Below are positions 12,266 to 22,398 of a DNA stretch of 64,000 bases, in pieces. Positions within the stretch are counted from its first letter, which is position 1. Every line of letters starts with the position of its first letter. Below the pieces are notes generated by a model. The model did not search any database and was not told where the DNA came from. It was given only the letters and a program-made list of their open reading frames with translations. The DNA is from Portulaca oleracea. Taxonomy: Eukaryota; Streptophyta; Magnoliopsida; Caryophyllales; Portulacaceae. The position numbers were made by a program, and so were the translations under genes. The DNA lies in assembly GCA_029582165.1 (NCBI GenBank), contig CM055886.1, positions 26,660,669 to 26,724,668 of the forward strand, given 5' to 3'.

Positions 12266-14400
12266 CCTCAACTGGTCATCAAGTTGCAACATACCAAGTT
12301 CCCTTCTATTGGTGAGAAATTGCTCGGTGGGAAGGGCCTTGGTGAAGATGTCTGCCAGTTGCTGATGAGTAGGGACAAAGTCCAGAGTGATATGACCTTT
12401 GTCTACATGATCTCTTATAAAGTGATGTCGTACTTCAATGTGTTTGGTACCGGGATGTTGTACTGGATTCTTAGTGATCTGAATGGCACTTTGATTATCA
12501 CACTTGATTGGAATATTTGAGGAATCAATTCCAATGTCCTTTATTTGCTGTTTGATCCATAAAAGTTGTGCACAACATGCGCCAGCCGCTATGTACTCAG
12601 CTTCTGCTGTAGAAAGGGCAATGACATTTTGCTTCTTTGATTGCCATGATATCAATGATAATCCTAACATTTGGCATCCTCTAGAGGTGCTTTTTCGGTC
12701 ATTCTTGATCCAGCAAAGTCTGCATCTGTATACCCGATAAGATGAAGGAGGTTGTTGCTGGGGTACCATAGTCCAATGTCCTTGGTACCTGCAAAATATC
12801 TCAAAATTCTTTTGACCGCAATCAAGTGAGATTTTTTAGGAGCACTTTGAAATCTAGCACACAAGCATACACTGAACATGATATCAGGACGACTAGCAGT
12901 TAAGTAGAGTAAAGATCCTATCATACCTCTGTATATTTTGTCAGGAATGTCCTTACCATTTTGATCATGATCAAGTTTTAGTGTTGAGGACATTGGGGTG
13001 CTGCAGTGCTTGGCATTCTCAAGGCCATATTTCTTTAGGAGTTCTTTCACATACTTACTCTGATTAATGAAGATGTCATCTTCATTTTATTTGATTTGTA
13101 AGCCAAGGAAGAAGATAAGATTGGAGAAATCCTTCACTAGATTTTCATTAGTAGCACCAAAAATAATATCATCTACATAAACTTGAATTATAGTAGAATC
13201 CTGACCTGAGACTTTGATAAATAGTGTTTTGTCTATGAGGTCTCTTATGAATCCATTTCTCAGGAGAAAAGAGCTTAATCTCTCATACCAAGCTCTAGGA
13301 GCTTGCTTAAGCCCATAAAGGGCCTTCTAAAGCTTGTAGACATGAGTTTTTAGATCTTGTTGTTCGAATCCTGGAGGCTGCTCAACATAGACTTCTTCTT
13401 TTAGATGTCCATTTAGGAAGGCACTCTTGACATCCATTTGGTACAGTTTCATGTGAGTTGATGAAGCATAGGCAAGAAGTATCCAAATGGCCTCTAGTCT
13501 TGCAACTGGAGCAAAAGTTTCTTCATAGTCAATGCCTTCTTCTTGGTTGTACCCTTTGGCAACTAATCTGGCCTTGTTTCTTGTGACAGTTCCATGTTCA
13601 TCTAGTTTGTTGTGGTAGACCCACTTTACACCAATGACTGGATGGTGTGTTGGTCTTGGGACAAGCTTCCGAACTGTGTTACGCTCGAACTGATTTAGTT
13701 CTTCTTGCATGGCAATAATCCAGTTGTTGTCCTTTAGAGCTTCTTCACGTCCTCTAGGTTCAATCTGAGAAACAAATGCGTAAAAAGCACAAAAGTTTCT
13801 AAGAGAGGATCGATTTCTAATACCTGTTTCCAGACTTGAAAGAAGATTATCAGCTAGATGAGCTGGTTTGAACCTGAAGGTCCTTGATGGTTCCTCAGTA
13901 CTTGGTTGTGCAGTTTCAGCATTTTGAGGAGTTTCTGCTGGTGAAGGTCCTTGTTCTTCATTAACTGTTTCCTCATGTTCTGAATCTGGTTGTGTGGGAT
14001 CTTCTGGAGGAGATTCTTCATTTTGTTGAGGAGGACCTTGCTGGAATATGCGAAAGGTGTCCTCATCATCATCATCTTGATGGATTTTGAATTTGACGGA
14101 GGACCTTTCTGGTGGAGTGGTGGAAGATTCATCGAAGACAACATGAATGGATTCTTCCACCTTTTTGGATGCTTTGATGTAGACTTTGTAAGCCTCCTAG
14201 TTGATCGAAGACAACATGATGGATTTTGAATTTGACGGAGGACCTTGCTGGAATATGCGAAAGGTGTCCTCATCATCATCATCTTGATGGATTTTGAATT
14301 TGACGGAGGACCTTTCTGGTGGAGTGGTGGAAGATTCATCGAAGACAACATGAATGGATTCTTCCACCTTTTTGGATGCTTTGATGTAGACTCTGCAAGT
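12266..14400 (-). pseudogene. Copia RT-RNase H region of element B (broken)
   Basis: Reads leftwards from the acidic linker before RT ([15 protein letters not shown]). The RT core follows: [36 protein letters not shown], then [20 protein letters not shown] (motif A) and YVDDIIFG (catalytic YVDD, about 13163-13186). RNase H follows: GYTDADFAGS, SKKQNVIALSTAEAEYIAAG and HIEVRHHFIRDHVDKG. Defects are a TAG at 13327-13329 (in the LYGLKQ region), a TAA at 13087-13089, and a frame change near 12700 between DADFAGS and the RKSTS segment. The 3' end is cut by the solo LTR. Integrase and protease are absent. Confidence 0.92.
14030..14393 (-). repeat. Direct duplication in the RT leader of element B with a filler from block D
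   Basis: The 157-base segment 14030-14186 recurs at 14237-14393 (spacing 207) with very few differences. The roughly 50-base filler between them holds AGCCTCCTAGTTGAT, which also occurs inside block D at about 14469, joined to another partial copy of the RT leader. Confidence 0.85.
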
Positions 14401-15830
14401 GCGCGGGTGAAATTGTAGCATGAATCAAGGTCGTTCCCATGGGGACTTTTCGTTTCAACGTACTGAACTAGCCTCCTAGTTGATTGCTAAGTCGATTAGG
14501 TTTTTGTTTGAAACAACTAATTCTATTTCTATTCACTACTAAAGGCAAACAAACAAATATTCACACAATTTACTTGGATTTATCAATATGAAAAAGACGT
14601 TCAGGGGATAAAATCTAAGTCAAGTAATGAATCAACGATATGGATTAAACACTCATTTCATTAGTTCGCACAATCAAGGTTCGATAATTGCATAGAATAC
14701 TTCGCAATGAGATTTTGTCACTAGAGCGAATTGCTAAGACAAGCCAATCACCTACTTTCGTGGTTATTTTGATTTAATCAAGGTTAAAAATCTAATCATC
14801 ACAAGAACCCTAATTAAAACTTCTATGTCTAGACAATTTTTAATTAGTTTAACCTAGGTTTTCGGGATATCAAACTTCTCCTTTCGGTACTTCATTCAAC
14901 AACCTATTTACTTGCAATTGGTGATCAAGCAAAAGTCATATCAATTCAATTCAAAGTCCAAATAGATTGAAACAAACTAAATTCATGATTATTCAATCCA
15001 ACAAAGTCAATTCATCAATCAACTTCAAAGGTTCATCCCCCAAACTAAAAAGAACTACTCACTATTCATGTTTGAAACTACAAAGCAAATGAAATCTATT
15101 CCAGAAAACATGTGAAAATCTATGAGAGAATGAGAAATAAACCAAAAGGAAGAACAATCTTGCTAGGAATCAACAATGGAGGACTTTTGCTCCTCCACTT
15201 CAAAGTGTGTTGGAATTGCTCTTCGATCTTCAATCTTCTCTCAATCTTCAATGGTGGATGGATTATGGATGATGAAGGAGAAGGATTGGGGTTAGGCTAT
15301 GGAGTGGAGGATGGTAGAATGATGATTGCCCCCATAAACAGCCGGAAACATCATGATATAGGCAAATTACAACTTGTAACCATCGGAAATGATAAGACGC
15401 AGGCAGCACGAACCACGCCAGGGGTGACACGGACCGTGCCCCCTAGCGACACGGACCGTGCCTCATAGGCACCACCCGCGCCACTACACTGCTCCCATTT
15501 TCTCACGTTTTGGTGGCAGACACGACCCGTGCCCTTGTCTTGAGCACCCGTGTCACTTCTATCTCAGGCCTAGGAGTACTTTGGGCCACTGTTTGGGCCT
15601 TGGGTGATCCAACTTCTCACTTCTTGGTCCTTTATGCTCATAACTTGGATCTACACTTGATTTTTCGCTCGGTTTACAACGATTCTTCACAAATTCCCTA
15701 CAAAACTCACCAAACTCCAAACCAAGCGTAATATGAGAAATTCGGGCATAAAATAATATAATCATGTCAAATATTCCCCAAATTCTCATCAAAACAACCA
15801 AGTTTTCATATATACAAGAAGCACTTATCA
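14394..15830 (-). mobile_element. LTR-like block D replacing protease/integrase of element B
   Basis: The minus strand begins TGATAAGTGCTTCTTG at 15830 and ends CCGCGCACTTGCA at 14394, so it has TG...CA ends. The interior is non-coding and has GC-richer repeats around 15415-15540 (GACACGGACCGTGCC, GCACGGGTCGTG in minus orientation). It looks like a solo LTR of another family, but no matching flanks are seen (GACTC against GTCGT), and the Copia sequence to either side is not contiguous: protease, integrase and the start of RT are missing. Insertion followed by deletion or template switching would explain this. Confidence 0.55.
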
Positions 15831-15870
15831 GTCGTTGTGAGCCTTGAGACATACCTGCACTAAAGGACAT

Positions 15871-17468
15871 TATACCTTTCTTTGGGTCAGGTTTTTTAAG
15901 AGAGGATTCTTTGTCTTGAGGGACATGTATTTTGTTTGGCTTCTGCGGAACCCACTTTGTTCAAGTCCTTGGTTTTGGTATGTTTGTGGGTCTATGAAAA
16001 GGTAAGGATTCTGGTTTGGCTTTTGGCGAACCAGGTTTATCTGTAGAGGTTTTCTTCTCAGAGTGTAGGATAGACTGAAATTGGTTTATTTCTTGATTGA
16101 GAATGGAGTTAAGCTCTTTTCTGTTTTGCATCATTTCCTCTCTCATACTGACATTGTCAGTGGTGAGGTTTTTGATTATCTCATGCTGAGTTGTTATGGT
16201 TTTGGAATTTGTTTCAGCAATTCTAGTGAGGTAGTGAACTTTGTTAGTGAGAGTTGCAATGTAATCAAGCAGATTAAGCAGTCTTGGTTTCAAGTTATGT
16301 TCAGGACATTTAAGAAAAAGGTTAGTGAATACCTCTTCATTATCATCTTCTTGTGTTTCTGTAAGGTCCTTTGCCATGAGACAAAGATTAGCAATTTCCT
16401 CAGACTCACTTTCACTTTCACTGCCGTCACTTTCACTCCATGTGGCAACCATAACTTTGCTGCTCAATCTCTTTCCTCTAAAGTCACTTTGTTCTTTGAC
16501 TTTCTTCACGTGAGGACATTCTCTAACCAAGTGATCTGTTGCACCACAAGCAAAGCATTTGTATTCATTTTCATCCTTAGTTTGAGTTTTACCTTTGGGT
16601 GAAGATCTTTTGGAGGATGATTCTCTTAGATAGCCACGGAATCTGGGATTCCTTCTGTATAGACGTTTGAATCCTTTAGCTGGCATAACCATGGTTTCTT
16701 CATCATCATCCTCTGATTCTTCTTCTGGTTCCTTGGTACTTTTGAGGGCAATGTCCTTGGTCTGGGTGTCTTCAGACAGACGAATCTCGTGTGCAAGGAG
16801 CTTCCCTATTAGTTCTTCAAGCTTCAATGTCTCTAGATCTTGGGCTTCTTCAATAGCAGTTACTTTTGGTCCCCATTTGTGTCTGGGCAGACACTGAGGG
16901 ACCTTGTTCACTTGTTCTTCATCTGTATAGGTTTTCCCAAGAGACTTGAGGTGGTTGGTTAATCCACTGAATCTTTTGAACATTGACTCAATGGATTCAT
17001 TTTCTTCCATCTTGAAGCCTTCATACTTTTGAACCAGTATATTGATCTTGGTCTTTTTCACTTGATTTTTTCCTTCATAGGTTGTGACCAAGTAGTCCCA
17101 TATATGTTTAGCTGTATCAAGATTGGACACTCTTTCAAATTCGTTAGAATTAAGACTGCAAATCAAAAGATAATGTGCATGAGTATTTTTCTTTGCCTTT
17201 TCCTTTTCTTCAGGTGTATACTCAGATCTTGGTTTGTCACTTTTCGTCCCATCTTCGGCAGTCTTTTGAGGAGTGGGAAAATTTCCTTCTTTAATTATGT
17301 CCCAAATGTCCTCATCTTGATTTCTCAAGAAGATCTCCATTTGTTCTATCAAAAAAAAAAAAAGATCTCCATTTGGCGTTTCCACACTCTGTAGTTGTCA
17401 CCTGTCAGCAGAGGTGATCTGTTCCATGAACGTCCTTGACTTAAGTCTCCCATATTGTGATCTCTCAT
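15871..17468 (-). pseudogene. Copia gag of element B, frameshifted by a small poly(A) insertion
   Basis: The likely start is the ATG at 17468 (MRDHNMGDLSQG), 47 bases after the primer site. The protein then has the Copia gag core: LLTGDNYRVWKRQMEIF, HIWDYLVTTYEGKNQVKKTK, NLKSLGKTYTDEE. Later comes a complete CCHC zinc knuckle, CFACGATDHLVRECPH (CX2CX4HX4C), an acidic serine-rich stretch and a coiled-coil-like region. The frame is broken at 17330-17375 by an 18-base insertion plus 14-base duplication (32 bases), so the codons for QMEIF appear twice in different frames. The long ORF 15961-17385 is the part after this break. Confidence 0.9.
17330..17375 (+). mobile_element. Minimal poly(A) insertion with 14-bp target duplication
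   Basis: AAGATCTCCATTTG occurs at 17330-17343 and 17362-17375. Between them lies only TTCTATC followed by 11 A. This is the arrangement left by target-primed retroposition of an extremely 5'-truncated LINE or SINE transcript. It interrupts gag of element B, so it is younger than that element. Confidence 0.7.
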
Positions 17469-17514
17469 GATCTTTACCACAGAGCGATTAGTCTCTGAAT
17501 ATTCAGTAGACCAA

Positions 17515-17526
17515 GCTCTGATACCA
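17515..17526 (-). other. Primer binding site of element B (initiator tRNA-Met)
   Basis: Minus-strand TGGTATCAGAGC, two bases from the inner edge of the 5' LTR, the classic plant Copia primer site. Confidence 0.93.
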
Positions 17527-17528
17527 AT

Positions 17529-18393
17529 TGAAAGAACCCTAGAGGGGGGGTGAATAGGGTTATGAAATTTTCTGCAAATGTAGATCACTAGCAAAGGACG
17601 TTAGTTCCTTAATCTGTTCAAATTAAGGTTCAACGCAATTCAACAATAGATATCAGGATAAAGGACAATAGATAGAATATGAATAACCTCCTTTATTTCA
17701 GTCAAATGAAATGCGTTTGAAACAACCCAAGGTAAACGACCTTAGGGTTATTGAGAACCAAGCGCCTTGCAAAGGACGCTTCAAAGTTTTCTGGAAAAAT
17801 ACACCCACCAAATCTTCGTTTGGTGTTAACACAGATCGATTCCTAATTCCGTCTAGGATTCGAATTTGAGAGCCTAACACAATTCTAGATCCGTTAAGAA
17901 TTTGAGAGCACTCTCACACAAAACTCTCGAAAACACTTTTCTTCTCAAACACAAGAACACTTTTTCTTTGTTAGGACACTCGATTTCTTACGTGGAATCG
18001 TTGATTCAATTCGAGCTTGGTCTCTTCTATTTATGTGCGTTTGCTGCTGCTTGTATCCGTTGAGAGATGGATCTTCCTTGCTTCGATTTGCTTCTACTTT
18101 CCATTGGACCGAAATCTTCCTTCCTTTTTGAGTTTCCATCTAAATTCCTTTACCGATTTTTGCCTACAAAAATAGATCATACAGTCAGTTAGTCTGGTTA
18201 GAGATTTAGATAGGAAAGATGAGATTCTTGCTTTAATGGAAGACTTCCCTGATTTGGTACCTCTGTTTGTCTTTCACTTCAAAACTTCTCGAGTGGCGCG
18301 ACTGACATGAATGTCCTTCAGGTGCTTTGACATTGGTGTCCTTGAGGTGTAATACATGAATGTCCTTTGGCCTGTATTAAGAGGGATTCTACA
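17529..18393 (-). repeat. 5' LTR of Copia element B
   Basis: TG...CA, collinear with 5503-6365 with scattered substitutions and one G-run length difference. ORFs that read across both LTRs are spurious. Confidence 0.93.
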
Positions 18394-18949
18394 TCAGCAT
18401 AACATTTTAAAGCAAATTTCCCAATACGAATCTCCTTCCAAGTTTGTGACTATCAACTTGTAATTTTGTACAACAAGTCCTCACACCCACTTAGAAATAT
18501 ATATTATCTTTGATTTGGTGATATATTTCCTTTGTATAAGTTGAAAACAATCCTCAAAGAGTGGAAATAAATCAAGTTAGGCCATATATAAATCAATCAA
18601 CGCAACCTATAATATCTTCACATCAACGCACGTTGGAGAGTTGAGACATAGAGGTAGCCATTGGTTCGTCCTTTTCAATTCCCTTGTTCTTTTTTTTTTT
18701 CCTTTATGTTTTTATTTTGCTCCTTGTGCAGGTTCACATTTTTAGTTGGAGAATACTTGGATCAAGGAAAATAGCCACAAGGAGAAATTGGTGAACTTCG
18801 AAGCCGAATAATTTTGTTAAAATTTGTAGACTTGGACATCAAGAATAATTTTTGAAGTCGAAATTTGTAAACTTGGAAGTCGTATAGCTATTACGAGATG
18901 TTCCTTAGCAAAGGAATATCACTTTCACAAGACGAAGAATTATATCTCT

Positions 18950-19310
18950 GGTTAACCCTTGAATACATACCTTTCGAGGTGTGTCAATGGGTTAGCCTTA
19001 CATACTTGATTAGCCTTTGAGTGTTACCCTTCAAGGTGCCTCAATAGGTTGATCTTACATTTTTGGTTGGCCTTTTGCATGCTAATCCTTTGGGGTGCGT
19101 CAATGGGTTCACCTTGCTTACAAACTTGGACAACCTTTGGATGGTAACCCTCCGGGTTACGTCAAAGAGTTGGCCTTACATATTTGGTTGGCCTTTGGAT
19201 GTTCATCCCTTGGGTATACCAACGGGTCGACCCTACAAATTTGGTTAGCCCTTTAAATGCTCACCCCTCGGGGTGCATTAATGGGTTCACCTTGCTTACG
19301 AGTAATTACC
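18950..19310. repeat. Tandem array, about 70-bp unit, in element A
   Basis: About five diverged copies of a unit with GGTTGGCCTTTGGATG, then CTTTGGGGTGCGTCAATGGG and CACCTTGCTTAC. Just beyond it, GACATCAATTCGGCCCGTCT occurs twice (about 19338 and 19419). Between 18394 and 18950 nothing coding is recognised. Confidence 0.75.
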
Positions 19311-19539
19311 CTTGTATGTATTTTAGTAACATTTGGGCGACATCAATTCGGCCCGTCTTGAACATGTATTGGCGATCAGAAGACAAGCGGTGACCTTTGA
19401 TTGTCCTCCTCTGTTGGGGACATCAATTCGGCCCGTCTTGGATTATATCACTGATAATCGGAAGACAACTAATCTACATGAGTCTGCATCACGCCTTTGA
19501 ACACTTGATTCTGTTGATCTTTGATGCCTTGAACGTCTC

Positions 19540-20150
19540 GATCTTGGAAATTTAACATTCTTTGATGACTTGAATCTTGGACTTTGTTGAATTGAGAGTC
19601 TCAAACTTGAAAATCTTGAATTTTGACTTCGAAGTATTTAACTTTGACGACTTGAGAACCTTTAATTTGACTTGAAAGTCTTTAGTTTTGACTTGAAAAT
19701 CTTTAATTTTGCTGACTTGTGAGTCTTTGACTTGAAAGTCTTGAATTTGGACTTGTGAGTCTTTGGTGTTGAAGACTTGGGAGTCTTGGTTTTGACTTGA
19801 GAGTCTCTAGCTTGATGACTTGGGAGTCTTTGACTTGAAATTCTTGAACTTCGACTTGAGAGTCTTCAATTTTGATGACTTGAAAGTCTTGATTTTGGAT
19901 TTGTGAGTTTTTGGTGTTGAAGACTTGAAAGTCTTGGATTTTTGACTTGTGAGTCTTGAATTTTGATGACTTGTGAGTTTTTTATTTTTTTGGATGACTT
20001 GGAAGTCTTGAATTTTGCCTTGTGAGTCTTGATTTGGATGACTTGAAAGTCTTGAATTTTTGACTTGTGAGTCTTGATTTGGATGACTTGGAAATCTTGA
20101 AATTTTGACTTGTGAGTCGTTTTTTTTTTTTTAAACTTGACTTGAAAACT
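19540..20150. repeat. Tandem GACTTG..AGTCTT minisatellite downstream of gag A
   Basis: About 600 bases of repeated GACTTGAAAGTCTTGAATTT / GACTTGTGAGTCTTGATTT units of variable length (roughly 20-45 bases). They occupy the place where pol would be expected. The ORFs reading through it (repeats of 'KIQDFQVIQIKTHKS' type) are by-products of the repeat. Confidence 0.85.
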
Positions 20151-20160
20151 TGCAATAAGT

Positions 20161-21640
20161 TCAATCAGATTCATCGCTCTCATCTTCATCGAACACGATC
20201 TTGCCTTCATTTTTAAGCCACGTGACAAGTTCCTTAAAAGTTTGACACTTCTCCAATGGATGACTAATGATCCTGTGGTACTTGCAGTATTTAGGGTCAT
20301 TGATTCTTCCAGCTTCATTTGGACGCTTCGGCTCTGGAAGTTTAATAATTCCTTTTTCAAGAAGTTTATCAAGTATTTCGAGTGTATCACCGTCGGAAAA
20401 TGGACATTCTTTCTCTTCAAAAATCATTGATGAAGGAATTCCTTTTGGCGTGCCCCCCAAGTGAAGTTTGCTTCTCCTTGATACTTGGTCTTCTCTCATC
20501 ATGTTTGAAAATTGTAAGCTCCATGTCATGTGCTCGCGTTGCCAATTCTTGAAAAGTTGTTGGCTTACTCATATGCAAAACATAAAGCAGATCCCATTCC
20601 ATGCCTTGTATACACATCTCGACAGCGGAGGCTTCGGACAATCGATCTTTACACTCAAGGTTGAGTGACCTCCAACGATTGATGTAGTCCAAGACTGGCT
20701 CCCGGTACCACTGCTTCGTGTTTGTCAACTCCATCATACTGACGGTGTGTTGAGTGCTATAGAATCGATTAAGGAATTCTTGCTCCATTTCTCCCCAACT
20801 GTCGATGGACTCTGGCTCCAAGTCCGTATACCAATCAAAGGCGATTCCTTTAAGGGTTCTAATGAACTGCTTCATCAGCCGATCTCCCTCAGTCCCAACA
20901 TTATTGCATGTCTCGACGAAATGAGCTATATGCTGCTTAGGATTCCCTTTTTCATCGAAGTAAGTGAATTTCGGCGGTTGATAGCCGTAAGGCATGCGAA
21001 GTGCGTCAATCCTCTTTGTGTGCTTCTTGTACAATCGATCTGAGCTTTGATTGCATCGACTACTAGTTTTTGGATCTACTCCACAGACAATGAGCCCGAG
21101 CCAGAACCTTCTTCATATTTCTCTTCTTCGTGGAGTCTTCGTAATTGGATCCTTTATCGGAATCTTCATCTCCCAAACCTTCGTCAAATTTGCTAGCGGG
21201 TTGCTTTTTTACCTCCTAGTCAATTTCTTGATCCGCTCATCTTGTCGCTTAATATGCTCAGACTTTTTCTCGCTTTCTTTCTCTAGTCTGGTCAGCGTAG
21301 CCTTCATAGTCTTGAATTCTTCTTCATAGTTAATAGCATTTGTGACCATAACGGGCATAATAACGGTGTCGATAGAGTCGGTATCAGAATCGGAGGAGAG
21401 CGGATCCCTTGGTGATTTTGGCGTTTCCTCGCCATCTTCATAGTCTTCATCTTCTTCACTCAATGGTTGATGGCGGATTTCATACATCCATTAAGCGACT
21501 ATCTTCTTCGGGTCAACGGCTTGAGTCGAAGTTGTTTGGTTTGCCCCCGGCAAGTTGGAGTCAAAAATTTGCAACAAGGCACTGGATCCTTGTTTCTTGG
21601 ATTGAACAACTTTCTTTGAAGCAAGAGAGATGTTGTTCTT
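20161..21640 (-). pseudogene. Degenerate gag of LTR element A
   Basis: Read leftwards, the fragments follow gag order. An N-terminal piece starts MAPKNNISLASKKVV at about 21647 and stops near 21491. An acidic region with EEDEDYEDGEETPKSP, then a Lys/Glu-rich coiled-coil-like stretch, ends at 21209. The capsid core (20417-21034) has AFDWYTDLEPESIDSWGEME, FLNRFYSTQ and WDLLYVLHMSKPTTFQELAT, matching the Retrotrans_gag pattern of plant Gypsy elements. A last piece (20161-20529) has DPKYCKYHRIISHPLEKC, a Cys/His-containing C-terminal gag motif. In-frame stops (near 21491 and 21209) and a frame change near 20470 make it non-functional. No protease or polymerase follows; the sequence runs into tandem repeats. 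Confidence 0.8.
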
Positions 21641-21725
21641 AGGCGCCATCTTCTTGAATGATGAGTAGTTCGTTCTTGGAGAAAGAGATGAGAGGTAGAG
21701 ATATCCCACCAGGCGTGTCAAAATT

Positions 21726-22398
21726 TGTAAACACAAATTTCCGGGTCTAAAATAATAAACACAAGAAATTAGTGAACAAATATAATATATTAATTTCAAA
21801 GGATTTTGGATACAATCTCTATGTATTTGTTACAAAATGAAAATGTAACTCCTCCGATTCGATCTCCTTGAACAAACTTGAACAAGTTTTGAATGAGTAT
21901 GGTCTTGGATGAATATGATCTTGGATGAATATAGTCTTGAGTGAATATATTCTTGGATGAATGTGATCTTGAACAAGGGTCATAGATACTTGATCCCGAT
22001 CAAGAGAAAGTGGTTTGATCTCCCACGAATGAACGACACGTGCTTAAACTTTGTTGTGCTTCTTGTCTTCGAGAGAGAGTATGAGAGATTTTGAGTCTTC
22101 CTTTGATGTTTTTTTTTTTAACTCCTCTTAAAATGAAGGAGAATGGTCTCTATTTATAGAGAACGTGGGCTAGCCTTTGAACCCATTTAACTCCTTTTAA
22201 AAAAGGACAAATATTTATGTGTCACTCATGACACGTGGCGTAATTTAATTGGTCAGAATAAAATATCATTTAATTTATAATTGAATGATCCACCGTAATT
22301 CAATTTGACACATGGTGGATTATAATTGACCGAATTAAAAATTCTATAAATTTCCACGTGGCGACCCTTGATTGGCTGACAAATTTTTGCCTTCTACA
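21726..22398 (-). repeat. 5' LTR of element A
   Basis: 673 bases, collinear with 4599-5256. The minisatellite near 21895-21975 has an extra, diverged 16-bp unit (AGTCTTGAGTGAATAT), which accounts for most of the length difference. Confidence 0.92.

Larger units (their letters stand above)
5503..18393 (-). mobile_element. LTR retrotransposon B: SIRE-like Copia element nested in element A
   Basis: LTRs lie at 5503-6365 and 17529-18393 (863 and 865 bases, TGAAAGAACCC...TTCTACA). The 5-bp flanks are CCAGC (5498-5502) and TCAGC (18394-18398), a target duplication with one mismatch. Minus-strand order is 5' LTR, a primer site TGGTATCAGAGC complementary to initiator tRNA-Met (17515-17526), gag, RT/RNase H, env-like ORF, polypurine tract AAAAAGGGGGAGAT, 3' LTR. 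The Copia order of RT, the large size and an extra ORF after RNase H point to the SIRE/Maximus group. Protease and integrase are missing, replaced by block D (14394-15830). A solo LTR (8413-12260) splits RNase H from the env-like region. Stops and frameshifts show it is dead. Confidence 0.93.
4599..22398 (-). mobile_element. LTR retrotransposon A: gag-only, probably Gypsy-type, non-autonomous, carrying nested insertions
   Basis: Two direct copies of one LTR (4599-5256 and 21726-22398) start TGTAAACAC and end CTTCTACA. The whole is flanked by a perfect 5-bp target duplication, AGGAT, at 4594-4598 and 22399-22403. The element reads on the minus strand: the 5' LTR is on the right, followed by a candidate primer site (TTTTGACACGCCTGGTGGGA in minus orientation, about 21706-21725). 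The 3' LTR on the left is preceded by a G-rich polypurine stretch (GAGGGGGCATT, about 5257-5268). The own interior is 5257-5502 plus 18394-21725, about 3.6 kb. It holds gag remnants and two tandem arrays, and no protease, RT, RNase H or integrase was recognised. Everything from 5503 to 18393 is a later Copia insertion. The LTRs differ by a few percent by eye, so the element is not recent. Confidence 0.9.

Noticed and set aside
16081..16897. Plus-strand ORFs of 173 and 76 residues
   Set aside because: Shadows of the minus-strand Copia gag.
19866..20420. 184-residue minus-strand ORF with KSKIQDFQ repeats
   Set aside because: Frame running through a tandem minisatellite; only the part overlapping the gag C-terminus has meaning, in a different frame.
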